From positions 1 through 37,025 of the forward strand of contig JAGHER010000194.1 of NCBI GenBank assembly GCA_017889125.1: a stretch of 37,025 nucleotides of DNA. Direction: 5' to 3'. Origin of the DNA: Lachnospiraceae bacterium. GTDB taxonomy: Bacteria > Bacillota > Clostridia > Lachnospirales > Lachnospiraceae. How positions within the stretch are numbered: position 1 is the first letter of the stretch; the number at the start of each line of letters is the position of its first letter. Positions 7,938 to 16,487 of the stretch are shown piece by piece. The notes under the pieces are model-generated. The model was not told the origin of the DNA. It saw only the letters and a program-made list of their open reading frames with translations, and searched no databases. The translations under genes and the position numbers were made by a program.

Positions 7938-7963
7938 ATTACAATTTTCAAATTTTATCAAAT

Positions 7964-8112
7964 CAAAAGCAGCACTTCCGCTTTCTATTTATCAAAAATC
8001 CATTCCTCCAGGATTTGTTCATCTGCCACAACCTCATCCAGCATCTTTTCGTAATCTGCCAGCTCCCGGATAAACTGCAAAATCAGTGAGGTGTCCTTTC
8101 TCTCTGCAAATC
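7964..8112 (-). pseudogene. Duplicated fragment of the GNAT gene
   Basis: An ungapped copy of 6866-7014, offset by 1098 bp. I count 11 mismatches in 149 positions, all transitions. One creates an in-frame TAG (Gln codon to stop) in the acetyltransferase frame. Both ends are cut: the left edge meets the antitoxin upstream region, and the right edge meets the lipocalin-like fragment without spacer. Confidence 0.85.
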
Positions 8113-8768
8113 CTCTGAATTAGAGTACAAAGTGAGCAGCGGACGAAAGAAAATTAGAGAAGGCGTAGATTACTTAAAAGCAAAAATTGATGGCGAGGAA
8201 GCACCTGCTATCCATGCAGAATTTGTTGTAGGAGATAAAAGCAAGTGTGACATTCATTCAGGGGAGAACTATTTTATTGGTGACCTTCACGAATATCATA
8301 TCCATTTTGAAAATGAGCGAGTTTATGCTGATGTTGAATTAACTGGTACATTACTGTCATGGCGGCCTGAAACTGGATTTTGGGTTTTTGGAGATGAAGG
8401 TAATTATTGGTCATGGCTTCCTGCTGTTCCAGAGGGAACAGTAAAAGCAGATATAGTAATTGACGGTGAGAAATTCCACCTAACCGGACATGGTTACCAC
8501 GATCACAACTGGTGCAATACATCAATGGTCGAGATTCTTCATGACTGGTACTGGGGACGCGCAAAGATTGGCGATTATTCCCTTATTTCAGCCTATATCT
8601 CCGCCGAAAATACGTCCGCTTATAGCCGCAACAGGATTTGATGGTGCATATATTCGCTTTACAGGAAATATCGTTCTTGAGAAATATGTAAACGATGAAT
8701 TGGTGGAAACAATCAAAGACAGTGCACTTTGGGAAAGAATGTATTTAGGTAAGACAATCGAAAACTAA
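8113..8768 (+). pseudogene. Lipocalin/CrtC-like protein, 5'-truncated and frameshifted
   Basis: Reading in the frame of 8114 gives a beta-rich protein (FHLTGHGYHDHNW, HDWYWGRAKIGDYSLISAYI) up to about 8610. The frame then breaks, and the same protein continues one frame over (LIAATGFDGAYIRFTGN to LGKTIEN, stop at 8768). There is no plausible start codon with a ribosome-binding site; a GTG at 8132 lies within the domain. The GxGYHDHNW and WGR elements resemble the AttH/CrtC lipocalin-like fold of hydratases and carotenoid hydroxylases. Its 5' end abuts the GNAT duplicate at 8112, so a recombination event removed its start. Family call is moderate. Confidence 0.6.
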
Positions 8769-9061
8769 TTTTATAATCTATCTGCGAAAAACTAAGTATA
8801 AAATCGCCTATTTTAAAGATATGGCGATATCCCGGAGATATCGCCATTCTATTAAAGCTGATATTCTGCATGAAATTGTTTGGCAAAACTTGTATAAGCG
8901 TGATACCGAAATTTCCCGCAAGCGCGATACAGCTGCCAAAATTGAACGCCGGATTGCCGAATTAGAACAGGGCCAATTCAACAGCGCATGCAGTCTACGC
9001 ACAGGCCTGCGGTCCGGACAGACCGCCCCGCCTAAGCAGAAAACATTCTTTCATTCTAAAT
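8769..9061. other. Spacer with a perfect hairpin and a possible decayed frame
   Basis: ATGGCGATATC (8821-8831) and its exact reverse complement (8837-8847) frame a 5-base loop. It lacks a good T-run, so termination is uncertain. After it, a plus-strand stretch reads as Lys/Glu-rich helix (AKIERRIAELEQ) like recombinase or coiled-coil tails, but there is no credible gene. Confidence 0.35.
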
Positions 9062-9307
9062 TTAAGCCGCCGTCGCTGCCTTCTCTGCCAGCTTATCCAG
9101 ATACTCCTCGAACTCCGCATTATCGCCGTTCATAGAAACAGTCAACTCTCTGGTCAGATCCAAACTGAGAACCCCCAGAATCGATTTGGCGTCAATCACA
9201 ACACGATTATAAAATACATCAATATCGAAATCACATTTGGACGCCATCTGTACGAATTCCTTCGCATCTGCAACGGTGGGCAGCATGATTTTTTTCTGTT
9301 TCAGCAT
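9062..9307 (-). CDS. HPr-like (Crh-like) protein lacking the phospho-histidine
   Basis: 81 residues, HPr length. The regulatory serine region is kept (DAKSILGVLSLDL, Ser42, equivalent to Ser46 of HPr), but the HARPA active loop is replaced by TVADAKEF, so there is no His15. Bacillus Crh likewise lacks His15, keeps Ser46 and works with HPr kinase and CcpA in catabolite repression; a similar regulatory role here is inference. The ATG at 9305-9307 has AAGGAG 10 bases ahead; a TTG at 9316 is too close to that site. Monocistronic, with a strong promoter. Confidence 0.8.
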   Translation of the reverse strand: MLKQKKIMLPTVADAKEFVQMASKCDFDIDVFYNRVVIDAKSILGVLSLDLTRELTVSMNGDNAEFEEYLDKLAEKAATAA

Positions 9308-9365
9308 AGTAATCAAACTCCTTTTCCCAAAAATGAAAATTAAATTGTTTTCGTGTGTTGAGCTA

Positions 9366-9394
9366 TTTATAGCATCTTAACAGCGAAAAGTCAA
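9366..9394 (-). promoter_or_regulatory. Promoter of the HPr-like gene
   Basis: Minus strand TTGACT, a 17-base spacer, TATAAA. Confidence 0.65.
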
Positions 9395-9494
9395 ATTTTC
9401 ACCTTTGAAATCGATTTCAAATTTTCTTGTCTTTTTTTCTATGAAATTGTATCCAAATCTGTACATTTTATCCATTTTTTACATGAAAAGGAAG

Positions 9495-9539
9495 AAAAAG
9501 GTAAAACAGAATGTTGCTTTCGCTCTGTTTTACCTTTTT
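9495..9539 (-). terminator. Terminator after phosphofructokinase
   Basis: Perfect 16-bp arms (9495-9510 and 9524-9539; AAAAAGGTAAAACAGA) around a 13-base loop. The A/T flanks give a U-run in either direction. It lies 95 bp downstream of the phosphofructokinase stop. Confidence 0.85.
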
Positions 9540-9633
9540 CGTCAAATTTTTTCCGCTGTTTTCTATGAATCTTTAACCTTATGCAGTGCTTCTGCTGCCA
9601 TCATGCAGTTTTCCATTCTGCGATTCTGCTTCC

Positions 9634-10872
9634 CTACCGCTTCAGCACCAGATGCTGGGGAAGACCGTTTACCATAAAGGGCTGGTAGTCGCCCTGAATC
9701 AACGGCTCAATATAATTCAGGAAATCGGCCGTCACATAGTTTCCTTCTTTATTTACCCAGCTTCTGGGCACCAGCTTCTCATTATTGGCAATCTTGTGCA
9801 CATCGTAGATACCGGCTGCGCTCATGTACGGATCATCCGATACCCGGTCGATCACCACCATCTTGCCTGTATCGCCCTCGTCGGCAGCCTTCACTGCCGC
9901 GCCGCCTACCATGAAGGCCTCATTGATATCCACTCTGGATGCCATGTGGGAAGCACTCCGCTGGAGTGTGGAAAACTCCACACTTCTGGTCTTGCAGCCA
10001 ATCTCATTCTTCAGGAAGCCTGCCAGATAAGCGGCCGTACCCTGAAGCTGCTTGTGGCCGAAGGCGTCCACATAATCCGCGCCGCCGGACAGCTCGCACA
10101 CATACCGGCCATCCTCCAGCTTGATGCCCTCAGACACCGCTACCACCACAGAGCTCTTCTTCTTTAACAGATCCTTGACCTTCTTTAAAAACTTGTCAAC
10201 ATCAAAGGGAACCTCCGGAAGGTAAATCAGATCCGGCCCCTCGCAGTCCTCCGTCTTAGCCAGAGCCGTGGCTCCCGTAAGCCAGCCCGCGTTCCGTCCC
10301 ATTACCTCGATCACGGTAATCATGGCTTTCTTATAGGTAAGGCCCAATGCATCCCGGATAATCTCCTTGGTGGATGCGCCGATGTACTTGGCCGCACTGC
10401 CAAAGCCCGGAGTGTGATCAGTAAGCGCCAGGTCATTGTCAATGGTCTTGGGAACGCCCAGGAATTTCTGCCGGTGGCCCTTCACAATGGCAAAATCCGA
10501 TAACTTTTTAATGGTATCCATGGAGTCATTTCCGCCAATGTAGATAAACACCTCGATATTCAGTTTATCCAGGATCTGGAATATCTTCTCGTAAATCTCT
10601 GGATTCTCATGAATCTCCGGCAGCTTATACCGGCAGGAACCTAAGAAAGCCGAAGGAGTACGCTTTAACAGCTCAATATCCATATCGGAATGGATCTGTG
10701 TAGAAAGATCCACATACTGCTCATCCAGAAAACCCTGAATCCCATGAAGCATGCCGTACACCTTGTGAAAGCCTCTTTCCTTTGCGGTCTTATACACACC
10801 GGCCAGACTGGAATTAATCACAGATGTAGGGCCTCCCGACTGTCCAACGATGATGTTTCCTTTTTTTGCCAT
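9634..10872 (-). CDS. 6-phosphofructokinase, probably PPi-dependent
   Basis: 412 residues from the ATG at 10870-10872, which follows AAGGAGG by 7 bases. Motifs in order: VGQSGGPTSVINSSLAG (phosphoryl-donor loop), YIGGNDSMDT, PKTIDNDL (the catalytic Asp region; Lys after Pro is typical of PPi-using enzymes, where ATP enzymes have Gly), MGRNAGWL and a late substrate-binding part. It phosphorylates fructose 6-phosphate in glycolysis. The Asn in GGND, rather than GGDD or GGDG, leaves donor choice open. Single gene with its own promoter and terminator. Confidence 0.9.
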   Translation of the reverse strand: MAKKGNIIVGQSGGPTSVINSSLAGVYKTAKERGFHKVYGMLHGIQGFLDEQYVDLSTQIHSDMDIELLKRTPSAFLGSCRYKLPEIHENPEIYEKIFQILDKLNIEVFIYIGGNDSMDTIKKLSDFAIVKGHRQKFLGVPKTIDNDLALTDHTPGFGSAAKYIGASTKEIIRDALGLTYKKAMITVIEVMGRNAGWLTGATALAKTEDCEGPDLIYLPEVPFDVDKFLKKVKDLLKKKSSVVVAVSEGIKLEDGRYVCELSGGADYVDAFGHKQLQGTAAYLAGFLKNEIGCKTRSVEFSTLQRSASHMASRVDINEAFMVGGAAVKAADEGDTGKMVVIDRVSDDPYMSAAGIYDVHKIANNEKLVPRSWVNKEGNYVTADFLNYIEPLIQGDYQPFMVNGLPQHLVLKR

Positions 10873-10916
10873 AAAAAATCCTCCTTGCCGCGATTTCACG
10901 GACGCCATTTCTTTTC

Positions 10917-10945
10917 ATTATAGCAAAAGAAGGATGGGCTTTCAA
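10917..10945 (-). promoter_or_regulatory. Promoter of phosphofructokinase
   Basis: Minus strand TTGAAA, a 17-base spacer, TATAAT; start expected about 38 bases before the ATG. Confidence 0.75.
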
Positions 10946-11043
10946 GTTTTTTGATGCATATTGCATAAATATTCCGGAATTTTCCTTGCTTTTTATGCAT
11001 TTTACTCATTTCCAGCAATCCCTCGCTGTTCTGGCCAGCACCT

Positions 11044-11889
11044 CTATCCCTTCACCGCGCCATTCGTCAGACCAGATACGAAATATTTCTGGAAATAGCC
11101 AAAGATGATCATCAGCGGAATGGTCACAAGACAGATACCTGCAGTATACTGCCCCCACTCCACACCCATTTCCGTCTTAAAGTTCAGCAAACCTACCGGA
11201 AGGGTCTTGATGGTCACATTGGAGGCGGTAGTAATATTCGCCCACATCAGCTCGCCCCAGTTTCCGATAAAGGTAAATACAATCACCGTAGCCACCGCCG
11301 GTTTTACCAGCGGAAGCATAATGTGCAGAAAGGTCTGAAATTCCGTGCAGCCATCCATCCGCCCGCTCTCGATCAGCTCCTGAGGAATGGTGGCAAAATA
11401 CTGCTTGATGATGTACATGGAGAAGGGAATCTGCCAGGCAATGTAAGGAAGGATAATGGAAAGATACCCGCCGGACAGATGCATATCCCTGATCATCGTG
11501 TACAGGGAGATATAAATGGCGATGCCGGGGATAAAATTAAATACCATAAATCCATCCATAATCAAATCTGCCTTGGGAATATGCAGCTTTGCCAGCGCAT
11601 ATCCGCCCATCAGGGATACCACCGTGGTTATCAGCACTGACGCAGCAGTTACAAACACGCTGTTTTTAAAATACAGCCCGATCTTTCCCACATTCCACGC
11701 ATTGACATAATTGGAAAATTCAAAATGCTTCGGAGGCAGGAACAGGTTTACGAAAAACTCGTTATTGGTTTTTAACGAGGTAAAGGCCATAAACAAAAGA
11801 GGATACGCCACCAGCACCGCATAAAATCCCAGAACAAGGTAGGCGAAAATCTTAATCACCTTGTTTCTTCCAAACGTATTACTGCTCAT
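11044..11889 (-). CDS. Sugar ABC transporter permease (MalG-type, CUT1)
   Basis: 281 residues with six predicted membrane segments, beginning about residue 15 (LVLGFYAVLVAYPLLFMAF). The cytoplasmic EAA loop appears as QELIESGRMDGCTEFQTF near residue 190, where the ATPase docks. It forms the inner-membrane channel with the upstream MalF-type protein. The ATG at 11887-11889 has GGAG 8 bases before it and overlaps the partner's stop by 11 bases; a GTG 9 bases upstream is too near the ribosome-binding site. No ATPase gene is present, so a shared MsmK-like ATPase elsewhere is likely. Confidence 0.93.
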   Translation of the reverse strand: MSSNTFGRNKVIKIFAYLVLGFYAVLVAYPLLFMAFTSLKTNNEFFVNLFLPPKHFEFSNYVNAWNVGKIGLYFKNSVFVTAASVLITTVVSLMGGYALAKLHIPKADLIMDGFMVFNFIPGIAIYISLYTMIRDMHLSGGYLSIILPYIAWQIPFSMYIIKQYFATIPQELIESGRMDGCTEFQTFLHIMLPLVKPAVATVIVFTFIGNWGELMWANITTASNVTIKTLPVGLLNFKTEMGVEWGQYTAGICLVTIPLMIIFGYFQKYFVSGLTNGAVKG

Positions 11890-12793
11890 ACTTGTCACTC
11901 CTCACAATTCGTTTTACCACAATCATACCGATGAGCACCACCAGCACGAAAATCATACTCATGGCAGAGCCATAGCCAAAGCGGTTAAAGCTGAAGGAAT
12001 TCTGCAGGATCCACAGCGGCATTACTACTGTAGCCTTTGCCGGGCCGCCGTTGGTCAGCGCAACTACCGTATCATAAATTTTCAATCCGCTCATCAGTGC
12101 AAAGATCGCACTGAGCTGCACAAAGGACATAATCAGAGGAAGGATAATCTTTTTAAATACCTGGAAATCCGTGGCTCCATCCAGTCTGGCCGATTCAATC
12201 AGAGATTGGTCGATTCCCTGCATACCCGCAAAGCAGAGAACCATGGTCAGGCCCACCTGCTTCCAGGCCGATACGAACAGGATGCTGTTTAAGGCAGTTG
12301 CCCGGTTTGTCAGCCAGGCATGGGTCAGACTTTCAAGACCAGCCACCCGCAGCAGATTGTTGAGGATGCCGATTTCCGGTTCGAACACAAAGGAAAAAAT
12401 CAGCGCGGTAATTACTCCAGGAATCATGCTGGGAGAAAACAGGATCGTCCGGAAAAATCCGCCCCATCTGCGCCCCACGTACAGCAGAAACCATGCCATC
12501 AGAACACCAATGATTACACTGATGACCGAGGAAATCACGCCAAGATACGTGCTGTTCCAGATGGCCGTCCGGAAGGTGCTGTCTGCCAAGGCATCCGTAT
12601 AATTCTTAAGCCCCACAAAGGTCTTTTCCGTAAATCCATTCCATTCCTGAAAGGATAAAAGAAAGCTTTGAAAAAAGGGGATAACCGCAAAGATCAGATA
12701 AATAATCAGCGCAGGCATAAGGAAAAGAATGCCGACCATCATATACTTTTTTTCCAGTCCGCTGTACTTTTTTCTCGTATTCTTCGTCTCCAT
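11879..12793 (-). CDS. Sugar ABC transporter permease (MalF-type, CUT1)
   Basis: 304 residues. Short basic N-terminus, then six membrane segments starting with GILFLMPALIIYLIFAVIPFF. The EAA loop is QSLIESARLDGATDFQVF near residue 205. GGAGAGGG lies 7 bases before the ATG. Partner of the overlapping MalG-type permease and the upstream lipoprotein; the three form one operon importing an oligo- or monosaccharide whose identity the sequence does not reveal. Confidence 0.93.
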   Translation of the reverse strand: METKNTRKKYSGLEKKYMMVGILFLMPALIIYLIFAVIPFFQSFLLSFQEWNGFTEKTFVGLKNYTDALADSTFRTAIWNSTYLGVISSVISVIIGVLMAWFLLYVGRRWGGFFRTILFSPSMIPGVITALIFSFVFEPEIGILNNLLRVAGLESLTHAWLTNRATALNSILFVSAWKQVGLTMVLCFAGMQGIDQSLIESARLDGATDFQVFKKIILPLIMSFVQLSAIFALMSGLKIYDTVVALTNGGPAKATVVMPLWILQNSFSFNRFGYGSAMSMIFVLVVLIGMIVVKRIVRSDKYEQ

Positions 12794-12824
12794 CTGTATT
12801 CCCTCTCCATCTTATGGTAAAGGA

Positions 12825-12854
12825 GCCCCGCGGAAAACGATCATTCCGCAGGGC
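12825..12854 (-). terminator. Intercistronic hairpin between binding protein and permease genes
   Basis: Eleven-base arms GCCCYGCGGAA/TTCCGCGGGGC with one G-U pair, just after the lipoprotein stop. There is no proper T-run, so it is more likely a 3'-end stabiliser or partial terminator, lowering permease expression relative to the binding protein as is common in ABC operons. Confidence 0.55.
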
Positions 12855-12863
12855 CTTTGCCAT

Positions 12864-14171
12864 TTACTGATTTGCCGTAGAAAGCCGTAAATCTTCAAGC
12901 TGCTGCAGAGCGTCCTCTACAGAAACGCCGCTACACACCGCTCCCATTAAGTCATTCTGCAGATATGCATTGATTTCCGAAGAAATTCCCTGCATCTGTA
13001 CGTATCCGACTACATTGTCTCCCACCGTAGTGGCCAGAAGATCCTGTAAAATCTGGCTGTCAACCTTATCCTGCATGGAAATGGTGGATGGCAGACGGCC
13101 GCTGTTAATGATTTCCTGAATACCGGCGTCGCTGGTGTAGTACTTCATGAATCGCACAGCCTCCTCAGGATGCTTTGCATTTGCCGGGATAAATAATGCA
13201 TTGGTAACCGTGTTCAGCGCATACTTTCCGCCCTCTTCCACATAGGGGAAGGGAAGAATTCCCACCTCAAACTCGCTGTTTTTCGTATATTCTCCTGCAT
13301 TGGAACCTGCATCGAAAAGCATGGCAATATTGCCCTGATACCATGCCGCCTGAGTCTGCTCCTTGGTGGTGGTCAGCGCACCCTCACCTGGATACCAATA
13401 ACCGCCATCATAAACCCCTTTCCAGTTCTCCAGGCATTTCTTTAAGCCCTCGCACTTGGTAAAATCGCCCTGGCCTGCCGTGTATTCCTCAAGGGTGCCG
13501 TCATTGGCCATGTACTGGTATGCAAACTGCAGCAGCTGATGGTTCTGGCCGCTCCAGTTGCCGATTCCGTAAACGCCATTATCCTTGAAAACCTTGCATG
13601 CCTCTACCAGCTCATCCCAGGTTTTGGGCACCTCCAGATTGTACTGGGCGAAAAGATCCTTATTATAGAAGATTGTTTCAATAACCGGCTGATACGCAAC
13701 TGCATAATAGGAATCGCCGATCTTTCCCGAATCAATATAAGCCGGAACGAAGGTATTTAACCACTCGTTGTCATTTTCTGTCAGATAAGAGGTTAAATCC
13801 AGAGCCATTCCATCATCAACGAAAGCAGAAATCTGACTTCCCCAGAAAAAGCTTACATCCACCGGATCGCCGGAAGCGATTCCCGTCTTAATTACCTGCT
13901 CCGCATTGTCAAAATCTACCGGAACAATCTCTACCTTGATATCCGGATTTTCAGCCTCGAATCCGGCAACAATATTCTGATTGTACTCCGCATCTGAGCC
14001 GTAAAAGCGGATCGTCGTCACATCCCCGCTGCTGGCTGCCTCTCCAGCCTCAGTAATGCTCTGTCCAGACGCTCCTGTGGTACTGGTATTTCCCTGCTCT
14101 CCAGAAGAACATCCGATTAATACCCCTGCTAACATTGCAGCGGAACATACTGCTGCGAAAACCCTTTTCAT
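12864..14171 (-). CDS. Extracellular sugar-binding lipoprotein (CUT1)
   Basis: 435 residues. A lipoprotein signal peptide (MKRVFAAVCSAAMLAGVLIGC) has a lipobox with Cys at residue 21, followed by a Ser/Thr/Gly-rich linker and a family 1 solute-binding domain (TTIRFYGSD, the EVPKTWDEL hinge motif, and aromatic residues such as W201/W242-type positions for stacking sugars). It captures the sugar outside the cell and hands it to the two permeases. I chose the second ATG (14169-14171) because AGGAGG is 7 bases away, against 4 for the first. A sigma-A promoter lies upstream. Confidence 0.93.
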   Translation of the reverse strand: MKRVFAAVCSAAMLAGVLIGCSSGEQGNTSTTGASGQSITEAGEAASSGDVTTIRFYGSDAEYNQNIVAGFEAENPDIKVEIVPVDFDNAEQVIKTGIASGDPVDVSFFWGSQISAFVDDGMALDLTSYLTENDNEWLNTFVPAYIDSGKIGDSYYAVAYQPVIETIFYNKDLFAQYNLEVPKTWDELVEACKVFKDNGVYGIGNWSGQNHQLLQFAYQYMANDGTLEEYTAGQGDFTKCEGLKKCLENWKGVYDGGYWYPGEGALTTTKEQTQAAWYQGNIAMLFDAGSNAGEYTKNSEFEVGILPFPYVEEGGKYALNTVTNALFIPANAKHPEEAVRFMKYYTSDAGIQEIINSGRLPSTISMQDKVDSQILQDLLATTVGDNVVGYVQMQGISSEINAYLQNDLMGAVCSGVSVEDALQQLEDLRLSTANQ

Positions 14172-14272
14172 CATGCTACCTCCTCAATCGTTTTCTTGTG
14201 TGCTTCTCACGCCAAATCCCCCCGGCGCGGTCTTTGCTGCATCAAGTTCAAACAGCTTTGTTTTATGAGATA

Positions 14273-14301
14273 AATATAAGCAAATAGTTACTGAATAACA
14301 A
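14273..14301 (-). promoter_or_regulatory. Promoter of the sugar ABC operon
   Basis: Minus strand TTGTTA, a 17-base spacer, TATATT. No clear CcpA site is visible beside it. Confidence 0.55.
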
Positions 14302-14345
14302 CGTAAAATTAACTAATATTCACTTAATTTATTGCTTAATTTTTC

Positions 14346-14398
14346 AAAAAAACACTCGTGTGATTAACGATGTAGTATCGTCAATTTACACACGAGTG
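14346..14398 (-). terminator. Terminator after the HipA-like gene
   Basis: CACTCGTGTG (14353-14362) pairs with CACACGAGTG (14389-14398), with an inner ACGAT/ATCGT pair. On the minus strand seven T follow at once. Starts 22 bp after the HipA-like stop. Confidence 0.88.
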
Positions 14399-14420
14399 CT
14401 CAAAAGGTGATCTTTAGAAA

Positions 14421-15896
14421 TTAAAATCGAGACGGACGTTCTGCCAGAAAATCATCCACCACCTTTGCCGTATCCAGGTAAGCCTGATATGCTGGCCCCT
14501 TTTCCTGCAAAATATCCTTATACAAAAATTCAATCCCATCCTGTTCTGCAGTAACCTGTCCTGTTTTCAAATCAACAATTAATTCCGTATTTTCCACAGC
14601 CGGAACAGCCACATGAAGCAATACACGGTCACTGCAGATTTCTGCTAATATCCCCTGGGGAATTCCTTTTTCCATCAATATGCCCTGCAGTTCATCTGCA
14701 AGGATTTCCTGGATACGGATTTCTTCTTTCCGCTTTTCTTCTTTTTCTGCTTTATCTTCACAGGGTATACGAGGAATAAACACATCCTTTGTATACAGCT
14801 GTGTTTTGCTCAGCAGCGCATCAATTTGCCGGTCAATAAGCCGTTCCATTGTCTTCACTCTCCACGCAGGGAACCTCTCATCCCCGTGGAAAGTGAACTG
14901 GTATCCTTTCAGATTGATTAACTGAGAGCGAATTTCCGATGTTACTGCCTGCTGTCCCAGCCGGGTGAAATCCTCCCCTATTTTCGGTCCATATTCTGCA
15001 AGCTTTTTTCCAATATCCTGAAACTCATCCTCTTCTACATAAGGAAGCATGGACAAATTCATATCAAAAATCGGAGCCATTTGAACGGGAGCCAATGTGT
15101 CATTATCTACAAGAACGCCGTGATTTCCTCCATGGCGGTCTACATTGAACGTAAGAGCATCAATGACAATCATTCTTCTGAAGTCATCCTCACAGCCAAT
15201 CTTCTCATAAAACCGCAGGATATCGTTGGGTGAAGAATGATTTAATGCAAAACGGGCAATCGGCACATAGCCATGCTGCTCATCGGTAAACACTCGACAC
15301 CTGGAAGCAATCTCCCCGTGAAGCCTGACCAGTTCATAAGAAACCGCATTTTTGCTGATTATCCGCGCAATCTCGGAACCCAGCACCTCACAATAAGGTT
15401 CAAGGCCGGAATTTCTCGCGCCAGAAGATCCCCGTTTATAAAGATATATGCCATCCTGTTCTTTTCTCCAGCACTTGCGGAATGAGCCGTCTGTTGATAG
15501 CTCAGGAGAGGTCGAGCTGATCTTGATCCCATATAGTCCCATCCCCTCAAAAGCCAGTCTGGAAATTGTTTCATCAAACTTATTTTTGTAAAAGGAAACC
15601 TGATCCCAGCAGATCTCCTCTCCTTCCTTCTTTACCCAGAAGGTATCATTAATCGAAGCCGCATGGGTAATTTGGATAAAGCCAGTTGTATTCTCACAGC
15701 CGCAGTCTTTCATGATCTGACGCAGGTGCGCATTATGCTTTGATGCCTTTCTGTTTTCCAGCCAATGTTCAATATACGTAAAGCCATAGGGAAGCCTTGC
15801 ATTTTCCTCTGGTACAAATGTATAAACATCGCCAAAGTCACCTGCCGTTATGGTAAAGCTGGCGATTGCCTTATCCTTGTTCATCAGGAAATACAT
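14421..15896 (-). CDS. HipA-like protein kinase, no HipB partner
   Basis: 491 residues. The centre matches the HipA C-terminal kinase fold: YLYKRGSSG (ATP-binding Lys), VIDALTFNVDRHGGNHG (catalytic Asp and metal-binding Asn) and APIFDMN (the DFG-equivalent Asp). The first 130 residues resemble no HipA N-terminus I know, and about 80 C-terminal residues contain a charged helix. HipA toxins phosphorylate translation factors; many stand-alone HipA-fold kinases have unknown targets. No helix-turn-helix antitoxin gene is adjacent on either side. Start chosen at the second of two ATGs, 6 bases from AGGAGG. Its own terminator closes a single-gene unit. Confidence 0.75.
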   Translation of the reverse strand: MYFLMNKDKAIASFTITAGDFGDVYTFVPEENARLPYGFTYIEHWLENRKASKHNAHLRQIMKDCGCENTTGFIQITHAASINDTFWVKKEGEEICWDQVSFYKNKFDETISRLAFEGMGLYGIKISSTSPELSTDGSFRKCWRKEQDGIYLYKRGSSGARNSGLEPYCEVLGSEIARIISKNAVSYELVRLHGEIASRCRVFTDEQHGYVPIARFALNHSSPNDILRFYEKIGCEDDFRRMIVIDALTFNVDRHGGNHGVLVDNDTLAPVQMAPIFDMNLSMLPYVEEDEFQDIGKKLAEYGPKIGEDFTRLGQQAVTSEIRSQLINLKGYQFTFHGDERFPAWRVKTMERLIDRQIDALLSKTQLYTKDVFIPRIPCEDKAEKEEKRKEEIRIQEILADELQGILMEKGIPQGILAEICSDRVLLHVAVPAVENTELIVDLKTGQVTAEQDGIEFLYKDILQEKGPAYQAYLDTAKVVDDFLAERPSRF

Positions 15897-16082
15897 CATT
15901 AACCTCCTCTCAATGTGGGAAACAAAACCTCATTTCTCTCATCAATAGTTTATCGAATATTTCCTTAAAGATCAAGTCCGCACCTTCTGCAGACAACGAA
16001 AAAAGACCGAAAACCCTGCCTCACAGAATCTTCAGCCTTTCATCAACACACATAAACCATTCTCTTTTTAGAAAAAAAGAAG

Positions 16083-16153
16083 CAGGGGAAGAGGGGCTCG
16101 AACCCCCATCTACGGTTTTGGAGACCGCTGCTCTACCATTGAACTATTCCCCT
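16083..16153 (-). tRNA. tRNA-Trp (anticodon CCA)
   Basis: 71 bases. Acceptor arms AGGGGAA/TTCCCCT with discriminator G, D-arm GTTC..GAGC, anticodon stem GCGGT/ACCGT with loop CTCCAAA, 4-base variable loop, T-arm with TTCGAGC. CCA is not encoded. A consensus promoter lies upstream. Confidence 0.97.
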
Positions 16154-16184
16154 GTGCGCTGTTGTGTTCCTCACAACGATGACT

Positions 16185-16213
16185 ATAATAGCACAGAACC
16201 GCCCGCCTGTCAA
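16185..16213 (-). promoter_or_regulatory. Promoter of tRNA-Trp
   Basis: Minus strand TTGACA, a 17-base spacer, TATTAT; about 25-30 bases of leader before the mature tRNA. Confidence 0.85.
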
Positions 16214-16487
16214 CCGTTTTTCAAAAATATTTTTCTGACTTTTTCTAACAATTCCGTCTATTCTAACATTTTGCGGAGGCTGCGCAGGTTAGGCATTCCC
16301 GCTCCTGCAGCCGGGCATTGCCGCTGCCCAGCCAGCATTGGACGCCAGGACGCCCGGCTGCACGTTTCTCAAAAGCGTTACTTCACGGCACTGCCTTCAG
16401 CCCGCAAAACACCGTCATTTAGCCGTTCATCTGACCGTTTTTCATTCCATCATATCCTGCAGAGCAGCGCCGTGGCAGCATCTTTCC
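16214..16487. other. Non-coding spacer between tRNA-Trp promoter and radA
   Basis: G+C-rich with several CTGC/GCAG words. I see no gene, no clean terminator hairpin with T-run and no RNA element I recognise. Confidence 0.4.

Noticed and set aside
8821-9135. Plus-strand 104-codon frame with a coiled-coil-like part
   Set aside because: Begins inside a perfect hairpin, lacks a ribosome-binding site and runs antisense through the HPr-like gene; at most a recombinase tail relic.
16214-16487. Possible structured RNA in the G+C-rich spacer
   Set aside because: Scattered short complementary words only; no extended stem series or known riboswitch core.
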